From: Catenaria anguillulae PL171 | Taxonomy: Eukaryota > Blastocladiomycota > Blastocladiomycetes > Blastocladiales > Catenariaceae | NCBI GenBank assembly: GCA_002102555.1 | Contig: MCFL01000020.1 | Span: 248,001-312,000 of the forward strand | Length of the DNA: 64,000 nt | Direction: 5' to 3' | Shown here: positions 55,299 to 64,000 of the stretch, piece by piece | How positions within the stretch are numbered: position 1 is the stretch's first letter | How the letters are laid out: the number at the start of each line of letters is the position of its first letter | The notes under the pieces: model-generated | The model's database searches: none | The model's input: the letters and a program-made list of their open reading frames with translations, nothing else | Told to the model about the DNA's origin: nothing | Translations under genes and position numbers: made by a program

Positions 55299-57417
55299 TT
55301 ACGCTCGCGATCCAGTCCCTTCACCGCTGGTGCCCGTCTGTGTTTGTTGCGCTGATGACGCGCCGCCATGCTTCGTGGATCCTTGCTCGGATGCAACCGA
55401 GGCCTTGACAAGCTGCCGTGTTTGCATGATGCCCGTGGCAAATGAAGCGCACATTGTCCTGAACGCATACTGGAGCGCATTGAGCTCGTCAAACCGTGAG
55501 GGTATCATGGTGTCATTAACCGTCACGTGCTTGAAATCCAGCTCGCTCGCCTTCATAATCGCGAGCCGCATTTGCTTCAGTGGGGCAATGACCATGCGAT
55601 GCGTCAGATGGATTGCGAGTGCGGCGATGGCGACAAGAAAGGCTGTGGTGACAAGAGCTGCGTTGCGCACGGAGATATTGAGCGAGTCGGAGAACGCCAT
55701 TTGCATGATTTGAATAGGGCCAGTGTAGGTGCTGGTTGGTTTGCCAGCAACAATGACAAGACCGGTAGCCCCGCCAGCGTCCATTGTACGAAACGAGAAC
55801 CAGTAGTCGCTGTCGCGAATGATCTTGGACGTTGTCGAATTGTCTGCTATCAGCGGTTGGATGCGCTTATTTGTTTCACGCGTGAAAGCATCAGAACTTG
55901 AAGATGCCGAGATTTGAAGCTAATTAATGTGGGCATGTCGGTTGCTCGTGTCCTGATGTTACTTTCGGGAATGAGGCAATGTGTGCGTACGTTATTCACC
56001 AACACAGGTTCGCCTGTTGATGAAGCCAGCAAGCGGCCCTTGGCATCCATCAGATACGCGGTTCCGACGGCATTGTTCATGGCATCCTTGAGAAACTTGA
56101 TGAGTGGCTGTAAAGATACATCCATAGTCACTACGCCATTGGGACTGCCATTTTGCCTGGGCGTCGTGTATTGCGGCTCGCACAAACTGATTCCTGAAAG
56201 GGCGCCACTCGAGTATGCGTACAAGTCGGTCCAGTAGGTTGCATTGGCCAGAGTGGCGTTGCGATACCAACCTCGAGTGCGAAAGTTGTATGTCCTCTTG
56301 TTGTATGCTGGGGAGATTGGCCGGCCCGTGGTGGAATCAATGTGATAGTACCATTTCTCGGTGGATGGAATAATTGGGTCCGGGCACACGGTGCAAGTGA
56401 CGTTGGAGTTGACCATGAATTCGACACCATACGTGCCATTGTCTTGAAGTGCGTCAGAAGTGTGTTTGGTCAACGATAACGAAGACAAGAACGGACCAGG
56501 AACAGGCGTACCAAATCGTTGAATACCAACATAAGTGTTGAAATCTTCATCGGCGATGGCAAGACCGGTCATGTATTCATAAAGCCGAGTCTACACAATC
56601 ACGAGAAATGGCTGCTGTGAGGACGAATGGCGGAATGGGAAATGTGCTCGTGGTCGCCTGTCGTATACATACGTTTTCCAAAAGACTCCAATATGTATTG
56701 TCCAGCTGAGTCAGTGGCAGTACCCCACGCTGACGCAATGTCGCTGTCGACTTGACCAAGACCCAACTTTCATGCAGCCATGAGTCTGAGGAAAGGTACA
56801 GAAAAAGGGGTAAAGATCAGAGCTTGAAGTGTCGGTAAAACGGTGCCTTGTTCCATGTTGTCGCGTCCAAGCAAGAGGGGGGGGGGGGGAACATACACAG
56901 CCGCGCCTGAATGTTGGCTGAGATGGACGTATCAACCATTTGAGCGAGAGAGATGGTAGCTGCTGTCGATTGTTGCACAGCAAAGTCATTGAGCGACAGG
57001 AGCGAGGACGCCCAAAGGCCACAAATGGCGGTTGCGATCATGATGAATCTATTGATTTACACAGCACATGGGCACGTAGGAAAACGTAAGAGACGTCAAG
57101 AACCAAAGCGATGGCATCAATTCAGTGGACGACAAAACGCACACGGTCGAGAGTCCACACGGTAAAGCGTATGCCATCCGGACCGTCCTGACCGATCCGA
57201 ATCGCTTGGTCTTGTGGTCGATGCGCAGCGCCGTTTCAGCAGCTGACGCTGAGCGACCTCGGTTGCTGTCGCCCTGTGTGGCAGGAACCAGCGCCGTTGA
57301 ATGGGAGGTGCTCGTTGCGAAGCTGCTGGTGCCATGGCTTTGAGCGTGATCCCTCATCGATGTTGGTGAGGAGGGCGAGGTCAAAGGGGGCAGCTTGGTT
57401 GGTGACGATGTGGCCAT
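55299..57417 (-). CDS. dCACHE-domain transmembrane receptor without output domain
   Basis: Predicted extracellular small-molecule sensor of 580 residues. Five exons: 57417-57161, 57048-56897, 56785-56673, 56590-55991 and 55919-55299; donors GTGTGG (weak), GTATGT, GTATGT and GTACGC. All phases agree. About 80 cytosolic Ser/Thr-rich residues lead to helix 1 (MAYALPFIMIATAICGLW). A double CACHE domain of about 260 residues follows, with RGWYRNATLANATYWTDLY, GVVTMDVSLQPLIKFL, GTAYLMDAKGRLLA and the second lobe SDYWFSFRTMDAGGATGLV. Helix 2 is ALVTTAFLVAIAALAIHL, then a HAMP-like region (MVIAPLKQMRLAI, FDELNALQYAFRTM). It ends about 75 residues later with no kinase, cyclase or phosphatase domain. 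The stop overlaps a GTAAGC donor, so a spliced extension is possible but none is visible. Confidence 0.8.
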
Positions 57418-58690
57418 GACTCGGATGGTGGTGGACGAAGGGATGTAGCACGGAAAGACTGCTGCAGGAAGCGAAATGATTATTCTGGGGGATGGATGAG
57501 ATAAAATTTGGCGCTTGCACATAAAAATCGGTTTCTTTTTTGACAGTATTCTTTATGAGGTTCACTCATCGCCTCGGTTGGATTCCCACATCGTGCACTG
57601 ATGAGTGCAGAAGCCTTGAACAGTCATCCGTGTTTATGTTCCGCCTTTTTGTCCGCTTTCGCCATAAATGGCCGACTCAAGCGGACCTTTGAATCGGGCG
57701 GACCTTTTGGTCAAACCAGGCCAGACCCGATCTTGCGCCACCCTGATCAATATTTATCACGAAGGTTACATATAATGTCAAGTGTGATCTCAAGCAGTTG
57801 ATCCAACCGTCCTTTCTGACACTTTTGCTTATATTTACGTTGCCGGTCGACCCTCATTCCAAAGATATTGTTCACTATTACAATGCGTGCTTCAACCGAT
57901 TGTCCTAGACATATACCTACCTGCTCTTGTGCCACTGGCCCTCAAGTTCTCGGCCAGAAACTGAGGCGTTCACATGATGGGACGCGACCGACGCGTCATA
58001 CATAGGCCTCGGCCGAAACGTTGGTTCAGTCGACGGTGCTCACATCGACCGCTAATCGACCCCACCGCCCAGATGGCCAATGACTGAGCGGTGTCCTGAT
58101 CCATGCATATGTACCTCCACTTTCTTCACAACAGAGTGAGGAAGACTTTCAGTTGATGGGGTCTTCAACTGGAGGCACCCGTCCTCCTGGTGGACTCAAA
58201 AGCATCGAAGGCGCGGGCGCCAGGGCCGCCTTGTCCAGATTGATTCCGCAGCAAATATCATGGGAATAACAGCGTGACAGGATGCGCGCAAACCGCAACG
58301 CGTTGTTGGTTGCATACAATGAGATGCATGGGTGGATGTACCTATGCGTGGTCATGGCTCCTTTCAACCAAACCGACAAGGTTTGCGGTCGGGTGCGTGC
58401 GTTCATGTGCATTTTTCCGTTGTCTGTGGGTGCCTCTGGCGTGGTGGTGGCAAGGTTACATTTGCCGATTTCCCGTCATCGATTGCAATGCATGGAGCAA
58501 GAGACGGCGAGCGGCGAGCGGTGAATGGTGCAACCTTTTGACTTTTTTTTCTGTCGCTTGAACGAGCCAAAAACACCACACTACAAATATACAGATGGTT
58601 GGCCCCGCTCTCAACGGTCAGTCTCTCCAAACCAATCTCACTCACTCCAAGTGCCTCCTTGTCGTATTCAACACATCCGCACCCATCATC
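57418..58690. other. Gene-poor interval, 1.3 kb
   Basis: Divergent promoter space between the CACHE receptor and the first small secreted protein. No supported gene. An AT-rich ACAAATATA lies about 110 bp before the ATG at 58691. Confidence 0.5.
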
Positions 58691-59174
58691 ATGAAAGATC
58701 TCATTCTTCTCGTGGCTTTCCTTTTGGCCGTCAACCTCTCCGTCCTGGCCAACCCGACCCCTCAACGCGGCCCGCCCACGGGTCTGCCGCCTCCCAACCC
58801 GACCGCAACCATCACGTATGCCAACGGTGGCGGCTCGGCCTACATCTCGGCCGAAGGTGACTACTTGACCGTCATCAACCAGTGCCGCGGTCTCGACGGC
58901 ACGCGTGGTCTCGAGTATGGTATGCAACACTGTTCACGATTCTCTTCATCTCACGTTGTTGACTCGCTGACCGTTCGTCACACACAAAGTCAACGTGTAC
59001 ACCAAGTACCCCAACACGGATCGCCGCGCTTACCGCTTGCGCCTCTTCCCCGAGTGGGGCTGCAAGGGCACGCCGCAGGCTGAGGTCGACTTCTACTACA
59101 ACGAAGGCCAGCCGCTCAAGGATGCCTCTGGTGCCGTGATTGTGCCCAAGTCCTTGACCTTTGTCCCGGCCTAA
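58691..59174 (+). CDS. Small secreted protein, tandem copy 1
   Basis: 137 residues; exons 58691-58919 and 58990-59174 (donor GTATGC, phase 1). The start at 58691 is chosen because it gives a signal peptide (MKDLILLVAFLLAVNLSVLA); an in-frame ATG at 58595 would bury it. The mature protein starts NPTPQRGPPTGLPPPNP, a Pro-rich arm shared with copy 2. Then YANGGGSAYISAEGDYLTVINQCRG, a LDGTRGLEY block and, in exon 2, YRLRLFPEWGCKG...EVDFYYNE...VPKSLTFVPA. It has just two mature Cys, likely one disulfide. No known family recognised. Confidence 0.85.
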
Positions 59175-60215
59175 GTGCGCTCAAGTTGTGCAAAAGGTTC
59201 AACAAAGTGGATGAGAGAGTGAGACAACGTCTTGCTCGTACCCTTCGAATGTGTCCATATTCCTTGTTTCCCTCCCTATGATTCCTCCTCTTCGCGCGTG
59301 TGTGTCCCACGCATTGTCCATATCTTCTCGTCCCTTCTCCGCTCAAGTACAGTTATACGTCCAGCAGAATGCATATCAATTGGCTCCTTCTTTCTTGTGT
59401 GTTTTTCGTGATCGGCCCCAGAGAGTCCACCCTCGTGTTTGTCGCGGGGTGGATTGCCAGTGTTGGGGAAGAGGTTGACAGCAAATGTACTACTTTGGCG
59501 GCCAAAATGCGAATGGAAGCGTCTGTTTTTTACCTGATACCGGGTGCAATCATGCAACTAAGCAACGCCGTCAGCATGGCCTGGTAGGTTGAATTTCCTC
59601 TGCTGGGATAGGTATGTCGGCTGGGTGCAAGCGGAAGGTGGGATGCACGATTGCGCCATTACGGTGGCGGCGGTCCTCGACATATTGCAGTGCCAGGGAT
59701 TTCGAAGCTGGCCTCCAAAGTCATGGTCAGAATGACTTGGCGGCTGCGCTGTCGGGCCGACCGCCGAGATTGGGGGAGAGAGGAGGCGTGATCAGTAACG
59801 CCGCACATGTGAGACACAAGCGTGTCGTTTCTTTGAGTTCGTGCGCATGAAAGAAAATGACATCGCCTCGCTTCGAGCGGAAAAACGGAGCAAGACTGGA
59901 TTGCTACGCTGACTCTTCGCGGCCCTTGTTTTCTCAAATTAATATACATCGTAGTACTTGTACATGTACTGCATGCAGAGGGCTGCAATAACGTCCGGTT
60001 TGCAATTTCGTCATCGGGAAAGTTTGCAACAACGCGGAAGAATGGATCTGATCGCGGCTATAAATGCAGTACCTAGGTAAATGTCTAAATGGCTCAGAGT
60101 CTGGGTGCCATCTTCAACGCCATCGTCCGTGAGCTTCAAATCCTTGTCTTCGCCCGCCCATCCTCGTACATAGTTCGCTCCACCAACCAAACCCATCGTG
60201 ATCACGAACGTCAAA
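59175..60215. other. Intergenic between the two small secreted protein genes
   Basis: 1 kb, no gene supported. Holds the TATA box of copy 2. Confidence 0.5.
60059..60065 (+). promoter_or_regulatory. TATA box of small secreted protein copy 2
   Basis: TATAAAT 157 bp before the ATG at 60216. Confidence 0.55.
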
Positions 60216-60718
60216 ATGCAGTCGCCAACCATCCTCGTTGCCCTGTTCCTCGCCATGGCCGTAGCCATCCTGGCCAACCCTCTCCCGCAACGCGGTCCGC
60301 CGACCGGTCTACCGCCTCCCAACCCGTCCGCCGTCATTGAATACGCGGGCAACGGTGGCTCCGCCTACGTGTCTGCCGAGGGGGACTATCTCTCTGCTCT
60401 CAACCAGTGCCGCGCGATTGATGGGACCCGTGGTATCCAATACGGTACGTCGCTCAACGCTACCTTGCTGCTATCGTCAACTTTTTGGCACCGACACTGA
60501 CACCGAGCAACACGCTCTTGCTTGCAGTCAACGTGTTTACCGAATACCCAAACTCGAACGGCCGCAAGGCGTACAACCTGCAGTTCTTTTCGGACTGGGC
60601 GTGCAAGGGGTCTGTGCAGGCCGTTGTCTCGTTCTACTACTCTGAGACCAAGGAACCGATCAAGGGCGACGACGGCAAGGCGATTGTGCCCAAGTCGGTG
60701 CGGTTTGTGCCTGCTTGA
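60216..60718 (+). CDS. Small secreted protein, tandem copy 2
   Basis: 139 residues; exons 60216-60444 and 60528-60718 (donor GTACGT, phase 1, same position as copy 1; both first exons are 229 nt). Signal peptide MQSPTILVALFLAMAVAILA, then NPLPQRGPPTGLPPPNP, identical to copy 1 apart from one residue. GGSAYVSAEGDYLSALNQCRAIDGTRGIQY and DWACKGSVQAVVSFYYSE...IVPKSVRFVPA follow. Conservation is spread over the whole protein, including the two Cys. Function unknown; exported structural or effector-like role is a guess. Confidence 0.87.
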
Positions 60719-62630
60719 GATGTGGACAAGAACCTGATATGCTCTGGCGCGCTACATGTTTTGGACATTTTTTCATGCGTTCTTTAGTCATCAATTGGTG
60801 ATACATTCACACAATTCACACAATGCATTCTTGCCCGGTGCTGTGGTGAGAGCTGGTGTTGGACGAGTCACGATGGATCGGAGGCCCGCGCTCCTTCCGG
60901 CCTGGCCGGCGCGTTTGTTTCAAGCCATGAGTGACGTGAGAACCCTTGAGCACAAGCCCCTCAGCCACCCATGAGTGGCGTTTTTAAGGCAGGCTGTGAA
61001 TCCGTGTCTATTCCGCCACGGCGCAGGTCTCAGACGATCAGACCAAGCTTGAGGCCACAATATATATCTTATTGTCCGTTTGGCTGCAGTAAACCCCCGT
61101 CTGCTGCAGGCCGACCGGCAGAGGCGGCCTCAAGCGAGTGTGTGGCGAGACACTTTGAATCGGCTGTTGTGGATCAATGACATGCCACTTACACAACGTT
61201 AACAGGCACGCCTGATTTTTTTATCGGAGCCACGCAACGTTTCATCGGCCCCACTGCTGCACCTTTTTCTGTGCGAGAAAAGGCGCACGTTGTTTGTCAT
61301 CCGTGCCGACTTGGCGGAGCGCGCAAGTATATTTTGCATGCGGATGAAAACCATCACGAGGGCGCTGGCCGGGCGGCAGGCGGCAAGCACCAAAGTCCAA
61401 AGCTGGCAGTGGAGAAGTCGTTGTTGAAAACCGCTGGGTCCTTCTGTTGCTGGTTGCCCCTGACCTGTGGACCCATTGTTTGCAACTGTTGGATGCATCG
61501 TACACCAAGCGTCTCTCCCCCACCGCCCAAAAGCATTCATAATCGGCTGCCAACCCCCGGCTCGCCCGACTTCGAATACCGGAGCAGGACCCACTTCAAT
61601 CAGCGACTCTCTAACTGCCAATCACAGTGCTGATCTTGAGCGGACGACATACAACGATCCAACAAGGTATGCAACCATCGTTCCATGTATGCACTTGACA
61701 CATTGAGCAAGAATGGGTCGGGGCAGAATGTACCGATGCCGAGCTCGGCTATCTCGGAGGCCCTGCCTGGCCCTTGTCCGCCGCCATAATGCCGTAGACA
61801 TGAGAGCCGTGGACTCGTTCGAGCCATCTAGAGATCCACCGCTCCATGTCTCGCTCTCGTTTCGGTTGCTGGGCGTCGACGCCAATGTACACAGGCGGTG
61901 AACGCCGTGGATGACCAAAAGCACTGACTCGCTCGCACGCCCATGCCATACCTATGTATACTCCAGCTTGTGTCTGCCGCACATCTTGTCCAGCTTACCC
62001 GAGCATCAACGCCCGGTTCGAGCCTGCCTGCCATTGAGATTATAAAGTAGACCAGAGCCACCCTGACTCAAGACTTGCATCGGCCGAGGAAGCTGGTACG
62101 CATCTGTCCAATTCTCCCTTCTTCAGCGACTGCCCGCATGCTCACCATTTCTCCAGCTGTGTTTCGCACCAGCCCCGAGCCCCCATTGCCCACCCTGCAC
62201 ATCGTTCATCACTTTCAATTTTGTACGCACCTTCCGCCCTTGGCACTCACACTCACACTCTGATGATCCGAGCCGCTGCACACCTTGCTCCTGCCATTTC
62301 CAAATCCATCCGGATCCGCACACATTGGGGATAGTACGCTGCGGGCCGCGCGGGATGACAATGCATTCTTCATTGGCCCGAGATTTGATGGGTCAATGCG
62401 ACGTCATCTGCACGCTCACGCTCAAATTCCCGCTGCCGGATTGACAAAAGGATCCGGCCGGCTCGAGCTTGGCAACCAAATTTAACCCCCATTATCCTGA
62501 TCATTTGCACTTGTCCGGCCGCCCTTTGCACTCACTCAAATATGCATGCTCGACCGTCTCCCACAGACCCTTCAGGCTTGCCTGCGATCCAAGCTCCAAC
62601 AACAACCGCCATCAACATTCATCCGTCAAA
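60719..62630. other. Gene-poor interval, 1.9 kb
   Basis: The longest stretch without a supported gene. Many short frames on both strands, none with domains or good start context. A TATAAAG lies at 62042-62048, about 590 bp before the last gene, perhaps marking a long or spliced 5' UTR. Confidence 0.5.
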
Positions 62631-64000
62631 ATGAAGATCCCCGACCACGGCCACCTTGCCGTCCTGCTGGACCGTGTCCATCTCTCGCAGCACGAATCAC
62701 TTGCAGGCGCCACGGTCCGCATCACTGTGGGTTCGCACCGCGACGAGGCCTTCTTGCCCGCTGTCAAGGATCGTGCGCAATCGCTGCCCATGCCATCCCC
62801 AGCCGCATCGTCGGCCGAGCAACGGTCGTCGTCGTCGTCGTCGACTTCACGCGCACGCTCAAAGTCCCGCTCCAGATCGGCATCCACACAACGGTCACGC
62901 TCGTCGTCGAGGCTGCGCGAGTCGGCCACGGTTGCACGGGTCACTACGGATCCGGAGGCCGTCCAAGAGTTGGCCAAGTTGACGACGGCCGCCGCCGCTA
63001 CCAGTGCATCAACCTTGGCTGATCCCGTTACGGCATCGCCCACAAAGATCGACCTGCCCATTCGCAAGTCGGACGATGACTTGTTTGCTGCGTGGCGATC
63101 GTCCGTCATGCGTCAGACGGGTGGAAGCGGGGCAAGTGTGCTCATGTCTTCGCCAGGCTCCGAGAGTGCAAAGGGCAGCATGCTCGTCGGCACTCCGGGA
63201 TCGTTGCGCAGCGGCAACCCGGACGAGGGATACTTTGACAAGGATGGGTTCGATGAGCAGATCGACATGAGCATGGCCGAGGTTGCAGCCGCGTTGGGCG
63301 AGATTGACGACGGCGGGAGCGATGTGGACGCCGATGGCGACGACGACGACGAGGATGATGGGGACAGCTTTGACCAGTCGAGCTTCCACTCGACCGTGGT
63401 TGAGGGAGACGTTGTCCACGTGCACGACGTGCCCACGGGCGGCACCTTGCTGCACCCGCTCGTCGACCCGCTCACTGTTCCGCTCAACCTGCACTCGTTC
63501 CTGTACGATTCGGCAAAGTTGTCGGTCATTGGCAAAGCCGGCAAGGTGTTGGCAAAGTGCAAGCTGCGCATCAAGCAAATTGCCGACCCGGGTGACGCCG
63601 ACCACGAAATGTCGGCAGCGCTTGCCTCGCAACACACGTTCCACCTCATCAAGCCCGGATCAAAGACGATTCAACCCATCCTTGTCGGGTCCGTTCAAGT
63701 CCGCATGTGTGCCCAATGGGGTGTGACGCCGCCGCTTCCCGACAAGCAACAGCAGCGCAACAGCAAGGTGCTGCAGCGTGCCAACACGGAACCCATTTTG
63801 CCCTCGTCGACCCCTACCGGCTACGCATCCACGCCCAAGTCGCCGCTGTTGCCGCACCTGGCAAGGTCGCTGTCGCGAAACTCGGTTGCCCTGTCCATTG
63901 ACTCGATGCCTCCCATGCCCAGTCCCTCGATTCGGTCGTCGTCATTCTCCATGTCTCTTTCGGGAACCAACGGAACGGCCACACCCACCCCAGGTGGCAT
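62631..64000 (+). CDS. Ser-rich protein with possible C2-like regions, 3' truncated
   Basis: Open from the ATG at 62631 to the window edge, at least 456 residues. The first about 35 residues (GHLAVLLDRVHL...SLAGATVRITVGS) look like opening strands of a C2-type beta-sandwich. A long Ser/Arg-rich stretch (SRARSKSRSRSAS) and an acidic run (DGDDDDEDDGD) follow. A second structured part (about 270-360) has VPLNLHSFLYDSAKLSVIGKAG, CKLRIKQI and LVGSVQVRMCAQW, again C2-like. The rest is Ser/Pro-rich. Lipid or membrane binding would follow if the C2 assignment holds, but I cannot name the family. Complete gene lies beyond 64000. Confidence 0.72.
   Translation, partial: MKIPDHGHLAVLLDRVHLSQHESLAGATVRITVGSHRDEAFLPAVKDRAQSLPMPSPAASSAEQRSSSSSSTSRARSKSRSRSASTQRSRSSSRLRESATVARVTTDPEAVQELAKLTTAAAATSASTLADPVTASPTKIDLPIRKSDDDLFAAWRSSVMRQTGGSGASVLMSSPGSESAKGSMLVGTPGSLRSGNPDEGYFDKDGFDEQIDMSMAEVAAALGEIDDGGSDVDADGDDDDEDDGDSFDQSSFHSTVVEGDVVHVHDVPTGGTLLHPLVDPLTVPLNLHSFLYDSAKLSVIGKAGKVLAKCKLRIKQIADPGDADHEMSAALASQHTFHLIKPGSKTIQPILVGSVQVRMCAQWGVTPPLPDKQQQRNSKVLQRANTEPILPSSTPTGYASTPKSPLLPHLARSLSRNSVALSIDSMPPMPSPSIRSSSFSMSLSGTNGTATPTPGG

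Noticed and set aside
55220-55300. Possible minus-strand tRNA (AGGTTCGAATTC)
   Set aside because: A weak T-arm-like stem only; no D arm, anticodon arm or acceptor stem found.
60719-62630. Several 60-140 codon frames as genes
   Set aside because: Overlapping on both strands, no domains, signal peptides or paralogues; left as intergenic.

Overview
This looks like nuclear DNA of an early-diverging (zoosporic) fungus, most plausibly a blastocladiomycete such as a Catenaria- or Allomyces-like species. The evidence is GC-rich coding sequence, short introns of about 46-112 nt with GTACGT/GTATGT-type donors, a degenerate WW-rich ankyrin-like protein, and fungal housekeeping genes (DUR1,2-type urea amidolyase, UFD4-type HECT ligase, MTQ2, uS10m). 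The phylum is an inference from content and needs a homology search. There are no prokaryotic operons, insertion sequences or CRISPR arrays.

Layout. 0.4-25 kb is dominated by a family of seven paralogous single-pass membrane proteins: one copy at 404-1682 and six between 15.4 and 24.8 kb. Each has a conserved Cys-containing N-terminal domain of about 150 residues. Five also have a Ser/Thr/Pro stalk, a transmembrane helix and a tail with a conserved PPxY motif. Six of the seven share one phase-1 intron at the same place. I do not recognise the N-terminal domain; this is the best candidate for an undescribed system. Between the first copy and the rest lie a large secreted protein, a four-helix membrane protein, an ankyrin-like protein and a UFD4/TRIP12-type HECT ubiquitin ligase.

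26-37.7 kb is housekeeping: mitochondrial uS10, a four-exon urea amidolyase, a nicotinamide phosphoribosyltransferase (unusual for a fungus) and tRNA-Ser(CGA). 37.8-39.35 kb is a decayed ankyrin-like pseudogene. 40-44.2 kb is a second paralogue cluster of four small four-helix membrane proteins. 44.8-51 kb holds a C2H2 zinc-finger protein, the eRF1 methyltransferase MTQ2 and a C9orf78/Tls1-type splicing factor. 51.2-54.7 kb is a tandem pair of secreted AA11-like lytic polysaccharide monooxygenases whose upstream regions are also duplicated. 55.3-57.4 kb encodes a dCACHE receptor with no recognisable output domain. 58.7-60.7 kb is a tandem pair of small secreted proteins. A Ser-rich protein with possible C2-like regions runs off the right edge.

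How the genes work together: most are independent housekeeping units. The accessory part is rich in locally duplicated surface or secreted proteins (membrane family, four-helix proteins, LPMOs, small secreted proteins, CACHE sensor), as expected for an organism that senses and degrades external substrate. Splice sites were assigned by eye from consensus, reading phase and paralogue or family alignment. Where two donors were possible the choice is stated.
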